64,000 bases of DNA from NCBI GenBank assembly GCA_028673005.1, contig CM054118.1, positions 85,499,855 to 85,563,854 on the forward strand, in the 5' to 3' direction. The stretch's first letter is position 1, and each line of letters opens with the position of its first letter. Below the pieces are notes generated by a model that saw only the letters and a program-made list of their open reading frames with translations, did not search any database and was not told where the DNA came from. Positions 10,724 to 21,267 of the stretch are shown here, in pieces. Origin of the DNA: Tanypteryx hageni. Its lineage: Eukaryota; Arthropoda; Insecta; Odonata; Petaluridae. The position numbers and the translations under genes were made by a program.

Positions 10724-11347
10724 AATATTGTGCGTAGGCAAATAAGACAAAAAAGTCTAAACATCGATGAGACCGATTACATCCTCAGAGACCTCTATTG
10801 GGGCAACCGCTTAACAGTTTTTTTAATCAAAGTCTCTCGGCCAATGGGACTCTTCCATCAATTTCCCTCTTCTTTCTCTTTCTCTCCCTCCTTCTGCCTC
10901 ACTCTCTCCATCTTCTAACGAATCTTTCCGTTGGAGAAATTATCTCTCTCGCGGCGTTCCAAAATCTTTTCATTAAATAGTGTACTTTCGGTCGTTCATA
11001 ATACCGTATGAAAAGTTAAGGTAAAGAGAAATGAATTTCGCTTTAACTTTTTCACTCACCCATTACGTGGAACAAAAATTATTGATTTACTGTGTCTGTA
11101 GAGAATCAAATGTTCTGAAGTGAATAAAATTTATTTACACATGATTTTCTTCGGTTATATTTACAAGTAATAGGTTATACTAAAGTTGATTCTTTGGTTG
11201 AAACATGAGCATTCCGTTTTTAACGCAGTTATGCTATTTCTAGCTGGATCTTTTCTACAGGTTGTATTTTCCTCAATTGAGCATTAAAAGTAAATTTTCA
11301 GAATAGAAATCCGAATTTAATCAGAATTTAAAGAATGGTTAGAAATT

Positions 11348-12605
11348 AATATCCATCTCCATCTACATGTCACCCTGCAATTCACCAAACTGGTAGGTGG
11401 CAGGGAGTGCAATGCACCGAGGCCTACATAACACTTATTACTCGCAGATTTGCCTCTCCTGTTATGGTCTCGTATTTTTCCCGGAATGAATGAGCCTCTA
11501 TAATGCTCCGTCCTACAATCGATCTCACTTATCTAATCGCCATGATCGTTTCTACCTATGTATGTTAATTAATTATTCCCAATACATCCTCTGCTAGACA
11601 TTTTGACCTGTATTTCTCTAGGAACCTTAACCTTGAGCACTTTCTACGGTCTTTCAGAGATCTCCATTTTAAGTCCTTCAATAATGATTTGACGCTTTCC
11701 ATATGTTCATACTTTGTTTAACGAATCTGGCTGTATTCATTCAAATTTAATTATATGGACCTTCTCATACGGATCCCATATACTGAAGGCATATTCTACC
11801 TACGGTCTAACAAGTGAAAAATAACACGCTTCGCGTACTTTCTCTGTACTATTCCGCACTATTCTGTCTATGAACGCAAGTTTCTTGTTAGCTGCGTCTA
11901 TAACACGACGAATGTGTATGCCAGGAAAAGTCACGACAAATGGTAACTCGTAAATATGTTACATACTTCTACAGAACGATACTGCGGCACACCTACTGTA
12001 ATTAATTTCAATTTTCGATCATTTACACCACGCGGAAATGGCTTTTAAACCTTCCTGCAGCGGCTGATGGTCATCTTGGTTAAGTATCGCCCTATACTAT
12101 ATGAGGATGTCATCTGCGAAAAGTCTAATTTTACTAACTACTGAACAAATGTCATTTACGTAAATTAGGAATAGTAGAGCGCCCAATACACTTTCTTGAG
12201 GAACACCCGACCCGACTTGAACGGAGGACGAGAGCATTTCATCGATGGTCACTATCTGTTCTCTATTCCTGAGGAAGTCTCTCACCCAATTCAAAATTTT
12301 CTGTTTGGTACTGTATTTTACGAGTTGAGCTATTAATTTCCGATGAGAGACCTTATCAAACGCTTTCCTGAAGTCAATGAAAATATTTTTCTCTCCACAT
12401 CGCTACAAGTCATTCACGAAAAGGCCGAATTGCGTTTAACATAATCTGTCTTCCCGAAATCCGTACTGGTATCCGCTAAGAGATGAACGACCATCTAAAT
12501 AACGCATAACAGAGCTAAAGATAATATACTCGAGTATTTTTCACGATAATGATGTTAAAGAAACCGGCCTGTAATTATCAAGATTCTTTGTCGCCGCCAT
12601 TATCC
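11348..12605 (-). pseudogene. 5'-truncated LINE reverse transcriptase (CR1/Jockey group)
   Basis: Reading the minus strand from about 12600 in shifting frames gives N-L-D-N-Y-R-P-V-S-L-T-S, then K-I-L-E-Y-I, then D-F-R-K-A-F-D-K-V-S-H, then a clean 65-codon frame (12294-12097) with N-W-V-R-D-F-L-R-N-R, V-P-Q-E-S-V-L-G, L-L-F-L-I-Y-V-N-D-I and the catalytic F-A-D-D. These are the ordered reverse-transcriptase blocks of non-LTR retrotransposons. Further on, L-V-R-P...E-Y-A and W-D-P-Y resemble the thumb/C-terminal part. Several stops and frameshifts (for example just after F-A-D-D-I-L-I) show it is dead. It lacks the endonuclease, so it is 5'-truncated near 12605. The 3' end has GTAGATGGAGATGG. 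A shorter relic of the same tail is at 22568. Confidence 0.85.
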
Positions 12606-12949
12606 ACTCGTCAAACAAGATCATATATCATTAACATGTTGAGGATCCACTTTGTGGAGTTTCCTCATGATTCAAATGAATTTTCATTTGTATCCTGTTC
12701 ACATGATGGAATGGATTTCGACTGAGTATAAACAGAAATTTAGTAGAACACTAAAGAGCAAGTGGTATAAAAAAGTCTAAGCAGAGAGTTATAGAACATA
12801 ATTGCGAAGAAATAAAATTATTTTTGTGAGTACATATTTCCAATCTGCGTTTGCAGAAAATTGCCAAACAGATAAGCTAAATATGTAATTTTTATTTTCA
12901 TAAATATTCCTTCCATACTAACAGAGGAATAGGAAAATGATGAAATGGT

Positions 12950-13760
12950 TAGAGATATGAGGAAAAAAGAGAAAAAAACACGCAGGTAATGTTAAGAGGG
13001 AGGCCGAAGGGAGTTACTTTAAGAACTTCGGATTAGGCAAAAAAAGGAACGGCGGGGAAAGGGAATGGGATAAGGATGAAAGAGATATTAGACGAAGAGA
13101 AAGTCCATTGTCAACAAAAAAGAGAGCGACGGAAATAGTTGATAAAGAAAGCAAGGGAAATAAAATAGGAGGAAAAGAAATGCGGAGGGACAAAGATAGA
13201 GAGAGAGAGAGAGAGATGTGTTGGGAGAAAAGGAATAAATGCGTAGTCTAAGGGAGACCTGTAAATAAAGGGAAAGAAAAAATACTAGAGTGAAAATTGG
13301 AAGTGTGGCACTGAGGAGAATTGAATGAGAAAGCATCGAAATCGCATTTGGGATAGAATTCAGGCATTTAGCGCGAGTGGAACTGAAATACGATCAATGA
13401 TTCGTGTAGAAAGGAGAAGCGAAAAGATTTCCAAGGAGAATTAATGGAGAAGTGGAGATGAACGGGGATGTGAGAATTTCAACAAAAAAATTTGCGTCGA
13501 GAAGTTGTTGCGTTGAAGAAGAGGGTATAAAAGGGAATAAGAAGGAATAAAGGAGGATGGTAGGTAGATGAGAGAGTTGACGATGGTGATGTGGGAAGTT
13601 GAGAGTCAGAGGTTGGCTGGAGGAGAGGTCGGGAGCACTCAGAAGGTGGAAGTCTGGTTCCGAGTCAAGGGCAAGGTCGAGACCTACCAAAAGGGCTCCT
13701 GTTCGCATAGTCTGTGTGACGAGGTTCGTCGGGAAGAGAAAGTTGTTTACGGAAAGAAGC
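12950..13760. repeat. Long purine-biased tract
   Basis: The plus strand is overwhelmingly A/G (runs such as GAAAGGGAATGGG and a GA microsatellite at 13197-13216), with few pyrimidine interruptions. Open frames on the complementary strand are Ser/Leu/Phe/Pro-rich translations of CT sequence and are not genes. Similar tracts lie at 15040-15540 and 16066-16895. Confidence 0.7.
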
Positions 13761-14068
13761 GTTGAAAACTGTTTCAATTTCGAAAATAAGATTTGTATTT
13801 GCGCATAGAACAAAGTTACGATAATTTTGCAATGCTTTTTTGTTTGATGTTTGTATGAATGCCTATTAAATGTTACGTTAGACATATATACACGAATAAA
13901 AAATATATTTTTCTGTTTTTTTTTTCTAATGGATATTGCGTTAATTTAATAAATTTGTACTCATTTCTACAAACTTAGAAGCGACTGTCTCCGATACATT
14001 ATAGAAGCTTCTCTATATTAAAAGCAATCGATACCAGTTTTACGAAGTTGAAAGTTACGGACATTTTT

Positions 14069-14527
14069 AGCCGTTCTATGCCAGCGAAGCGGTAGTAGCG
14101 GAACGCCTTACGAGCACGTCTCGTCCGTCCGTCCGTCTGTCGTAACTTTCATCTTCTGAACCAATGGACGGATTTTAATTAGATTAAGTACGAGTGATCC
14201 TTAATAACATTTATCGACCAATTGTAATTTTGGACCGCATTCGTGAATTAGAACTTCCAATTTATATAAGCACTTGGATAAACTTATACCCGAATCTTGT
14301 TAAATGGCATCCGTCAAACAACAATTAAGTATCATATCTTCCTCTTCCATGCTCTTATATGATCTGTGAGGTATAGATTAAATAATTTATTTGGATAGAG
14401 GACAGCATTTACCACAAAAATGTCGGCAAGACCATATAATTACGACTTTTAGTTTCGGAGATAAACGTTCAAGAACCGTCCAATCTTTCGCTACCGTTTT
14501 ATGTGTAATTCCCATAAAAAAACGCCT
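14069..14527. mobile_element. Repeat family D, copy 2
   Basis: Homologous to 4730-5339 and in the same orientation. It starts AGCCGTTC, contains GGTAGTAGCGGAACGCCTTA, CGTCTCGTCCGTCCGTC and CTCTTATATGATCTGTGAGG, and ends AACGCCT. It lacks the internal duplication of copy 1. It carries TGAACCAATGGACGGATTTT, a module also found in the otherwise different family R1 (52200, 56200, 27850). Non-coding. Confidence 0.55.
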
Positions 14528-14913
14528 TTGAAATCCCTGTTTATTCCATTTATGGAGTATAATTTTCCATCTTGATCGAAATAAATTAGTTATAATAATA
14601 TTTTAAATATTGTTCTTTATTGTAAGCGCTTTTAGAAAAACTTCGTTACCAAAATTTAGTACAGAAATCGATGATATTATTTTTACCACTGGAATTTCTT
14701 TATTATACGATTTCCTGAGGAATACAATAGTATATAAGAAAAATGTTGCAGTATTCTGTGCATATATTCAATACGGCACGACCCATGTATCAACTCGGTG
14801 AAGAGATGTTTTCCATAGCTCAAAAAATGAGACACTTACAGAAAACTTTGAGAATCAGATGAATCTCCCGCTCTTCTCATTTAGCTTTTAGCGCAGTCAG
14901 TCAGTTCAGGACG

Positions 14914-15081
14914 ATGGCAACAGTCCGATTCGACGGCACGATGTCCACTGCTTTAAATCGAGCGACCGCGAGATCTCGCTTAGAAATTCACGGTTGGACG
15001 CGTCGCGCGGGAAATCCTAGCGCGGGTAATGTGACACGTAGAGAAGAGTATTTGAAAGAGGGCGAGGGGAAGCTCCGGTGA
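14914..15081 (+). other. Short CpG-rich open frame, possible first exon
   Basis: An ATG frame of 55 codons (M-A-T-V-R-F-D-G-T-M...) in a GC- and CpG-rich patch within AT-rich DNA. TCAGTC/TCAGTT at 14897-14906, just upstream, looks like an arthropod initiator, and a GGTAATG at about 15025 could serve as a weak donor. The protein matches no family I know. It could be a promoter-proximal exon whose partners lie elsewhere, or chance. Confidence 0.15.
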
Positions 15082-15299
15082 CAAATGAAGGTCGAGAAAA
15101 GCAGAGAAAGAAAAATAAGGAAAAACGACGGAAGAAAGGAGGACGTCGAAGAATTTCTCCGAGAAAATTATGCGAAGAAGAATGTTTTAATGGGAGTTGG
15201 TAGGTTTGGTTGAAGAAATACCGCAATGTGTCCGAGAAAGAATTAGAAGAGTAAGAGGAAGGCGGTATGTCAAAGAAAATCGAGATGGAAGGATAAAGG

Positions 15300-15534
15300 A
15301 GTGGAAAATGACAAAGGGGAGTGAGGAGAGGGACAGGAAGAGAAAGGGGGAGAGAGAGAGAAAGGGAGGGAGAGAGAGAGAGAGAGAAAGGGAGGGATTG
15401 AGAGAGAAAGGGAGGGAGAGAGAGAGAAAGGGAGGGAGAGAGAGAAAGGGGGAGAGAGAAAGGGAGGGAGAGAGAGAGAAAGGGAGGAAGAGAGAGAGAA
15501 AGGGAGGGAGAGAAAGAGAGGGGGGTAAGAGCAA
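15300..15534. repeat. GA-rich minisatellite
   Basis: Imperfect tandem units of about 16-20 bp built from GAGAGAGAAAGGGAGG. All long open frames over it, on both strands, are translations of the repeat. Confidence 0.9.
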
Positions 15535-15539
15535 GTAAA

Positions 15540-16065
15540 AGCATTCGCACGCCGCTCTAAGAGTGTTTGAGAAAGCTGAGGATTCTCAACACTTTAGAAA
15601 AGTAAGATTATCTAGCATCTACATATGCCACTAAAATAAACCTTACCCCGTGACGTTTTGTTTGATCATGTTTTTTTATAAAAGCATTTAAAAGAATACT
15701 ATTCAAATTTGATGATCACGTTAAATTAATTAAAATTTGATTGTAAATACGCCCTTAAATTTGGCAATACATACATCGTCGTCTAAAAACATTTCATAAG
15801 TGATTTATAAGGTACTTTATAAATCTGCTCGATAAAATAAAAAATAAATTGCTCAAGATATTGTAATCTTCATCGCTTTAAAGATATTCAGTCCAGATTA
15901 TTGGGAATATGTGTAGAATAATGTTGAAATTGTTTACCAAAGTTACAATCGTGTTTATTTGCATACGAAAATAGCAGTTACTGTTGAGTTAAAAGCGCGG
16001 CAGACTAAGCGATACATTTAATTTTTGAATATTTATCAGATAAATGTATATGCATAGATAAATAC
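15540..16065. other. AT-rich stretch, nothing seen
   Basis: No open frame of note, no inverted ends and no recognisable repeat. Confidence 0.7.
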
Positions 16066-16895
16066 CTAAAGTAAAAATGAAATGAAGGAGGAAATAAAAT
16101 AAAGCAAAATGAAAGGGAGCGAGAATGGAAATGAGCTAACAATGCCCAGGAATACTGGGTTTGATAAACAAAAGAACCAAATAGAACAGAAAATAAGAGC
16201 GGAAGTCGAGATTAAGAAATATATATGAGATTGGAGATGCCATATGCGCTCTAAAATGATATAAAATAAATCTAAGAGAGACAAACGGCTGTAAGAGGAG
16301 AGAAAAGACAAAATAAAGAACGACAAACGAAGAGGAGACATCAAAAGAAGTTTAAGAAGAATTTTCACAGAGAAGGTTGCGTAAATTTTCTAATAAACAC
16401 GAAGGTTGCTGAGACGAGACAAATAGAATTAAAATATAGTCTGCGCAGCGAAGGAAAGAAGAGGACGATAATAAAGAAACGAAGGGATACGAAGCGAAGA
16501 TTATAACTGAAGAACAGTCGAGAAGAATTAAAGAAGAAGATGAGCAAAAGAACGCAAGGAAAGAGGAGAAGGAGGGCGACTCGTGCTGATGCGTGCTGAG
16601 GGGAGTGGCGTAGGAGGTGGAGAAGGGGGGTGGCGGGTGAAGATAGAGAGAGAGAGAGGAGGGAGAGAGGGAGGGAAGGGGGTGGAGAAGAGAGCGTGGG
16701 ACATATATCTCATTGCCAAGGCCACGAGACAGAAAACAGCGAGGAAAGAGGATCGTGAATCCGAAGGTTCTCTACAACCCCACTCCTATCGAGTAGAACG
16801 TTCTAGCAGTATGTTCTGAACGGGATGGGTTGGGTGCGGAGGGGAAGGGAGTGAGAGAGGGGGAGAGAGAAAGAGAGGGAGAAAGAGAGAGAGAT
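16066..16895. repeat. Long purine-biased tract
   Basis: The plus strand is A/G-rich for about 830 bp, ending in GA microsatellites at about 16645-16680 and 16850-16895 directly before the hAT insertion at 16908. No gene is supported on either strand. Confidence 0.65.
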
Positions 16896-17090
16896 TAAGA
16901 TAGGATATAGAGTCCCTCCACTGGCCGGGCCGGGTACGGGCCGATCCTTTGGAATTCATTACGGGCCCGGGCCGGGCTATAAAAATTGCTGGATATATCA
17001 AGTTTGTTACAAAGATTTTCGGGGTTTGAAGGACCGAAATATTTTAACCGGTTTCTGAAATTTACGTATACGATTTGCATAAGTTTTTCT

Positions 17091-17238
17091 TTAACCCATT
17101 CAGTACGGAGGACGAATCACACTAGTTCTCCGTACAAAATGGGTTCAAGCAAAAAAAGTGGCACGGTATTTTTTAAGAAAATTAATCCAGGGTTAGTGAA
17201 GAACGAGTGTGACTCGTCCTTCGCACTGAATTGGTTAA
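17091..17238. mobile_element. piggyBac-like MITE inside the outer hAT
   Basis: TTAA at 17091-17094 and at 17235-17238 bracket inverted ends: TTAACCCATTCAGTACGGAG on the left and TTAACCAATTCAGTGCGAAG on the right (reverse complement), both followed by GACGA(A/G)TCACACT. That is about 33 bp of inverted repeat with TTAA duplications, the piggyBac signature. The centre is only about 80 bp and non-coding. Confidence 0.75.
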
Positions 17239-17499
17239 TATATTTTTTGCCTATAACATCATATGTGTGTATTTTGTATAGTAATTTATTTTGTTTGTGG
17301 TCTTACAAGGCATACAAATGTGTGGATTAAAAAATTGTAATTCATCGAGCAGCCCACAGGTGTTGGTAGAAAATTTGGAATACAATTACATTTTTCGTTC
17401 GAGCCGAGGGGCTTAAAAACGGGCCACGGGCCGGCCCGGGCCTACAATTTCTTCGACAACGTACGGGCCGAGCCGGGTCCGAATTTGTATGGTCCGCGC

Positions 17500-18758
17500 C
17501 AGGGCCGGCTTAAGGGGCGAGCCAATGTGGCATTGGCCCGGGGCGCCGAAGTCTAGGGGGCGCAGAAGTCTATGGGGCGCAGAAGTTTAGGGGGCGTCGA
17601 TGTCTAGGGGGCGCCAAAAAATAGAAAGAGCCACAGAAAAAAAACAATCGCTATCGATCAACAAGAAATAAGTGAACAGTTTAAAAAAACGGAATTCTGT
17701 TGCTGCCTGATTGTTTGGCATGACATTTTGAGCCAAATAAACATCACAAGTAAAGCTCTCCAAGACGTCAATATGAATATCTCGCAAGCTGTCTCCCGGC
17801 TTTCAAAATCAAACGAATACCTTAAAAATGACACATGAAAAATTTGTACGCGTGCTAGACGATGCAAAAAAGTTGGCAATCAAATTTGAAATTGAACCAG
17901 AATTTGAAAAAACAAAAAAACGCCGCCGAAAAAGAATGTTTGATTATGAACACGAAGATGAAACCATAGAAAACGAAGGTTTTAGGGTTCACTTTTTCAA
18001 CAACATTTTAGACAACGCAATTCAGTCATCGAAAGACAGGTCTGAGTTGATAGTAAAGCATAACGATCAGTTCCAATTTTTACACAATGTGAATTATGCC
18101 ACAGAAATGAGTGACGACGAGCTGCGTAAATATTGTATGGATTTAGAAATTCTGCTTACAGATGGCGATCAGAAAGATATCCCCGGCATCGATTTATACG
18201 ATGAATTAAAATATTTGCGAAACCATCTTGAAGGCAATTATTCTCCAATGAAAATCTTGCAATTCATGTGCTCAAACAATTTGACGGCGTCATTGGCAAA
18301 TATTTTCGTGGCGCTGAGAATTCTCGTAACGTTTCCAGTATCAGTGGCCATCGCAGGACAGAGCTTTTCAAAGATGAAGTTAACTGATCTCCGTTCCACG
18401 ATGACACAAGATCGGTTGGATGGGTTGGCAATCTTATCAATTGAACATGCCATCGCCAAGGAATGAAATGATCCAAAGATTCGCAGCTATCAAGGCCCGA
18501 AAAGTTAACCTTTGAAGCCGAAATTGTAATGACTATGTAATAATTAATGCCACTTGTTATTTAATTTACATAAATTATATTTTTTTATTTTAATATTTAA
18601 ATAAAATGAACTGAATGAAATAAACAATAAAGTTATATAAAAAATGTATATTTTATTTTTTTACCGAAAAACCTTTCTCAGCTTACAATTAGACGAAAGG
18701 GATGGGGGCGCCAAAGCAAAGTTGGCTAAGGGCGCCGCAACCCTTTGAGCCGGCATTG
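17500..18758 (+). mobile_element. Inner hAT element (ZMYM1-type), internally deleted
   Basis: The left end is CAGGGCCGGCTTAAGGG and the right end (reverse complement) is CAATGCCGGCTCAAAGGG. Flanking 8-mers GTCCGCGC (17492-17499) and GTCCGGGC (18759-18766) match at 7 of 8 positions. Sub-terminal DNA has repeated GGGGGCGC and AGTCTAGGGGGCGC motifs. At 1,259 bp it is much shorter than a full ZMYM1-like hAT and keeps only the C-terminal part of the transposase (next entry). It sits inside the outer hAT, so it inserted later. Confidence 0.85.
17640..18466 (+). pseudogene. hAT transposase C-terminal half (ZMYM1-like)
   Basis: Two overlapping frames carry one protein. The first (about 17640-17825) reads L-I-V-W-H-D-I-L-S-Q-I-N and ends in N-E-Y-L-K-N, after which the frame must shift by one base to enter 17828-18466. 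The second starts in the helical segment, has a basic K-K-R-R-R-K-R-M-F-D-Y-E stretch, and ends with the hAT dimerisation region: F-P-V-S-V-A-I-A-G-Q-S-F-S-K-M-K, then R-L-D-G-L-A-I-L-S-I-E-H. These are hallmarks of the hAT family that gave rise to zinc-finger MYM-type protein 1. The zinc finger and N-terminal catalytic half are missing, so it cannot transpose on its own. The second frame is otherwise free of stops over 212 codons, so decay is recent or slow. Confidence 0.85.
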
Positions 18759-18803
18759 GTCCGGGCCTAGAAAATCAGGTCCGTGCAGAGCTCTAATAGG
18801 ATA

Positions 18804-19467
18804 ACGAGGCAAAGGATGATGAGGAAAGTTTAAAATGAGAAGAGGGAGGAAATTGCCGTTAGAGACGTTGGAAATCGGGTTACACTTCCGAACACTCATC
18901 CGAACCTTGCACTTGAATTCGATTAATTCGATGGATACTAAGCTGCAAAATGATTAGCAGATATAAATCGGTAAAAAGTCTCTTAGAGAAAACGCATTAA
19001 CGACCACATTTTATGTAGTTGGTGTATTAAGTCGAGAATCACGTTCACTTTATGACACACACACGCACGTTGCATAAGCCGTGCAAATTCCGCTCTTGGC
19101 AAACATCGGATTCGTATGATGCCGCACTTTTTCTTCATATTTGGGGCGCGGAGCAGAATCTGAAGGAACATATTTAATAGACGTCAAACTGCGCTCTTTC
19201 ATTGCAAATGAGAGGAGAAGCTTGCCAAGGTGGAAATAAGGTAAAAAAACGCCTCACTGTTTTTCTATGCAGCATGTCTCGATTGTTGATACCTGAAGTC
19301 TAACATAATACTTACATTTCAGCAATTTTGTTCTTTCTATCCTAATTCGAACATTTGAGACGACACATTTTTTATACGAGTTCGGAAATAGTGATAAAGA
19401 AAACCGCGTAAATTTATAGTTTCCTTATAACCATACAAAAATTTAAAAAGAAGTACACAAATACAAA
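18804..19467. other. No gene seen
   Basis: Mixed-composition DNA without inverted ends or open frames of interest. Confidence 0.6.
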
Positions 19468-19565
19468 CCGGTTTAGGGGAAATAATCCACGCCAGGGACC
19501 GAACATTCACATAATCTCATACACTCCGGGTTTAGGGGAAATTATTTCACGACAGGGAACCTTGT
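19468..19565. repeat. Local tandem duplication of about 60 bp
   Basis: GGTTTAGGGGAAATAAT at about 19470 recurs as GGTTTAGGGGAAATTAT at about 19529, each followed by a CACG(C/A)CAGGGA motif. This is a two-copy diverged duplication. Confidence 0.6.
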
Positions 19566-19630
19566 TCACACGCGCGCAAGCAAACAAACCGAATTGTACT
19601 TCTTTTTTAAAAAGAATGCCTACATACATA

Positions 19631-19657
19631 TTTCGGAATCAAATATTCCATCCTCAG
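19631..19657 (-). mobile_element. Hammerhead-like hairpin motif, probable Penelope-like remnant
   Basis: Minus strand: CTGAGGA, one T, GGAAT...ATTCC (5-bp stem with ATTTG loop), GAAA. It has the same layout as the motifs at 1508, 4323 and 21230. Confidence 0.4.
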
Positions 19658-19659
19658 TA

Positions 19660-21229
19660 GGCCAATCGTAAAGATCTTTGTCATTTTTATTCTAATTAAC
19701 CATAGGGCTCCAAAAATGTAATTTTCGAATCATAATTTAGTGTAAAAGTAATCAAAACCGCTAACTTTCATTCGACGAAGAATAAACTACCGTAATTCGT
19801 GCAATTATACGTTTGCATATTGTTTGATGGAGTTCGCAATTTATATCATAACAAAGCAGAGTCAGCTTGTGTTTCAATTTTAGACAACCGCCATTTATGT
19901 TTTTCCGCAGCTCCTCTGCCAGACAAACGTGTTAAATCGGGATTCCGCTGAGTGTGCTGTAAGAAAAAAGAAATAGTGGATCTTCCGGCTTGTGAGAGCA
20001 AAAGAGGTTCGGCATAACTGCTTTAGTTGAGACGTAGGTGCGTGGTAAAAATATTTCTCTTTTGAATATTCTAAAGCGAATATTAACATTTTCCTCCACT
20101 CTCTAATAGAAGCTGAATAAATAATCCAATTAATTTTATATGAAGGCTTCTATGTCTGTAATCTGAAACAGATGTCGTAATCATAAAAGAAAAATATCTT
20201 GTGACACTAAAAGCTATATTTTAACTTTTTTTCATTTGTTTGATCCGAAGTAAGACTGTTATATATGAGTAGACTTCAAAATATTATTTGAGTGATATAT
20301 ATGGCAAATAATGGGCTTAACAATACAGGAAAGCGGTCTCACCACATATTTTATCAAGTTTGGTTTTGCTTATATCCCAAGACTATTCTGACGTAGTCGC
20401 ATTTACTCAGAGATAAATTGATTAATTTTAGCTTTAGAAGGAAGACCCTATTACCCAAAAAATATGTAAGATGAAATTATATAACTCTAACTGAATATAA
20501 AGTTTTTAAATGAAAGTTTGAGATAATCATTTCATAATAAAGTTATAGATTTATTATTTTTATATTTGTTTCCAGTTCAAAAATTTTATGCCGAATAAAT
20601 TAGTACTAGTATAAACATAAAAGAACATGTCTTATAATAATAATTGTCAGTTTTTTGTCATTCTGTCGGTAACGTGGGAGTTAAATCGGAGTATGCTATA
20701 TTAACGCTAATAAGTCAGAAAATGTGATTCATATTCCAGTCATACTTTTATGATTTTTGCATTCGGATTTTTTCCTGTTAGTTTTTACCGTTCACTGTAT
20801 TCAATAATATATTTCAGCAGCGGGTCTTTTCTTGAATTCACGAAAGACTAAAAGAATGAAATTTAATTTTCTTACCGCAAAAATTCATATTCACGTCGAA
20901 TTAAAATAAAAACATTTGTTTTGAACTACACAAGTTCACGTTTTCTGAAGTGAAAATTCTTCGTCGCTGAGGGCAACCACATTGTTGCCGATTTTACGAA
21001 ATTGCGGAAGTCAAATTAGTTGGACATATAATATAACAATTTATATTTGTTTATATAAACAACTCTTAGGCACAAGGCACATATATACCTACTTTTATAC
21101 CGACGTATGGGGGAATTGAGGAAACAATGGGAACGGATTAAGTGGAAGGAAGAAAAGGTGGATTTTAACTAAATCAATATTTTGACTTGAAGGCTTCATA
21201 TTTTCGGGTGGTCATCACGTTGGTGGACT
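19660..21229. other. AT-rich stretch, no gene seen
   Basis: No protein family or transposon ends recognised over about 1.5 kb. Confidence 0.6.
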
Positions 21230-21267
21230 GACAACAGTTTCGCCGACCTTCCTGTCGGCGTCTGTAG
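21230..21267 (-). mobile_element. Hammerhead-like hairpin motif, degenerate
   Basis: Minus strand: CTACAGA (expected CTGANGA), one C, a perfect 6-bp stem GCCGAC/GTCGGC with loop AGGAAG, GAAAC, loop TGTT, GTC. The GAAAC-NNNN-GTC end is what a minimal type I hammerhead stem III and cleavage site look like, but two core positions are changed, so catalysis is unlikely today. Confidence 0.35.

Larger units (their letters stand above)
16908..18795. mobile_element. Outer hAT element of a three-element nest
   Basis: The 8-mer ATAGGATA is found at 16900-16907 and again, identical, at 18796-18803, the 8-bp target duplication of hAT elements. The ends are TAGAGTCCCTCCAC on the left and TAGAGCTCTGCACGGACC (reverse complement) on the right. 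Sub-terminal DNA is full of GGGCCGGGC-type repeats (16920-16980, 17420-17490). Removing the inner hAT and its duplication leaves about 620 bp, so this was a small non-autonomous element. It contains a piggyBac-like MITE (17091-17238) and a second hAT (17500-18758). Confidence 0.8.

Noticed and set aside
10187..10764. Several overlapping frames upstream of the cuticle-like gene
   Set aside because: They span the TATA box, 5' UTR and G-rich promoter; GC composition alone explains them.
15017..15550. 177-residue Ser/Leu/Pro-rich frame on the minus strand
   Set aside because: Translation of the GA/CT minisatellite, with no domain.
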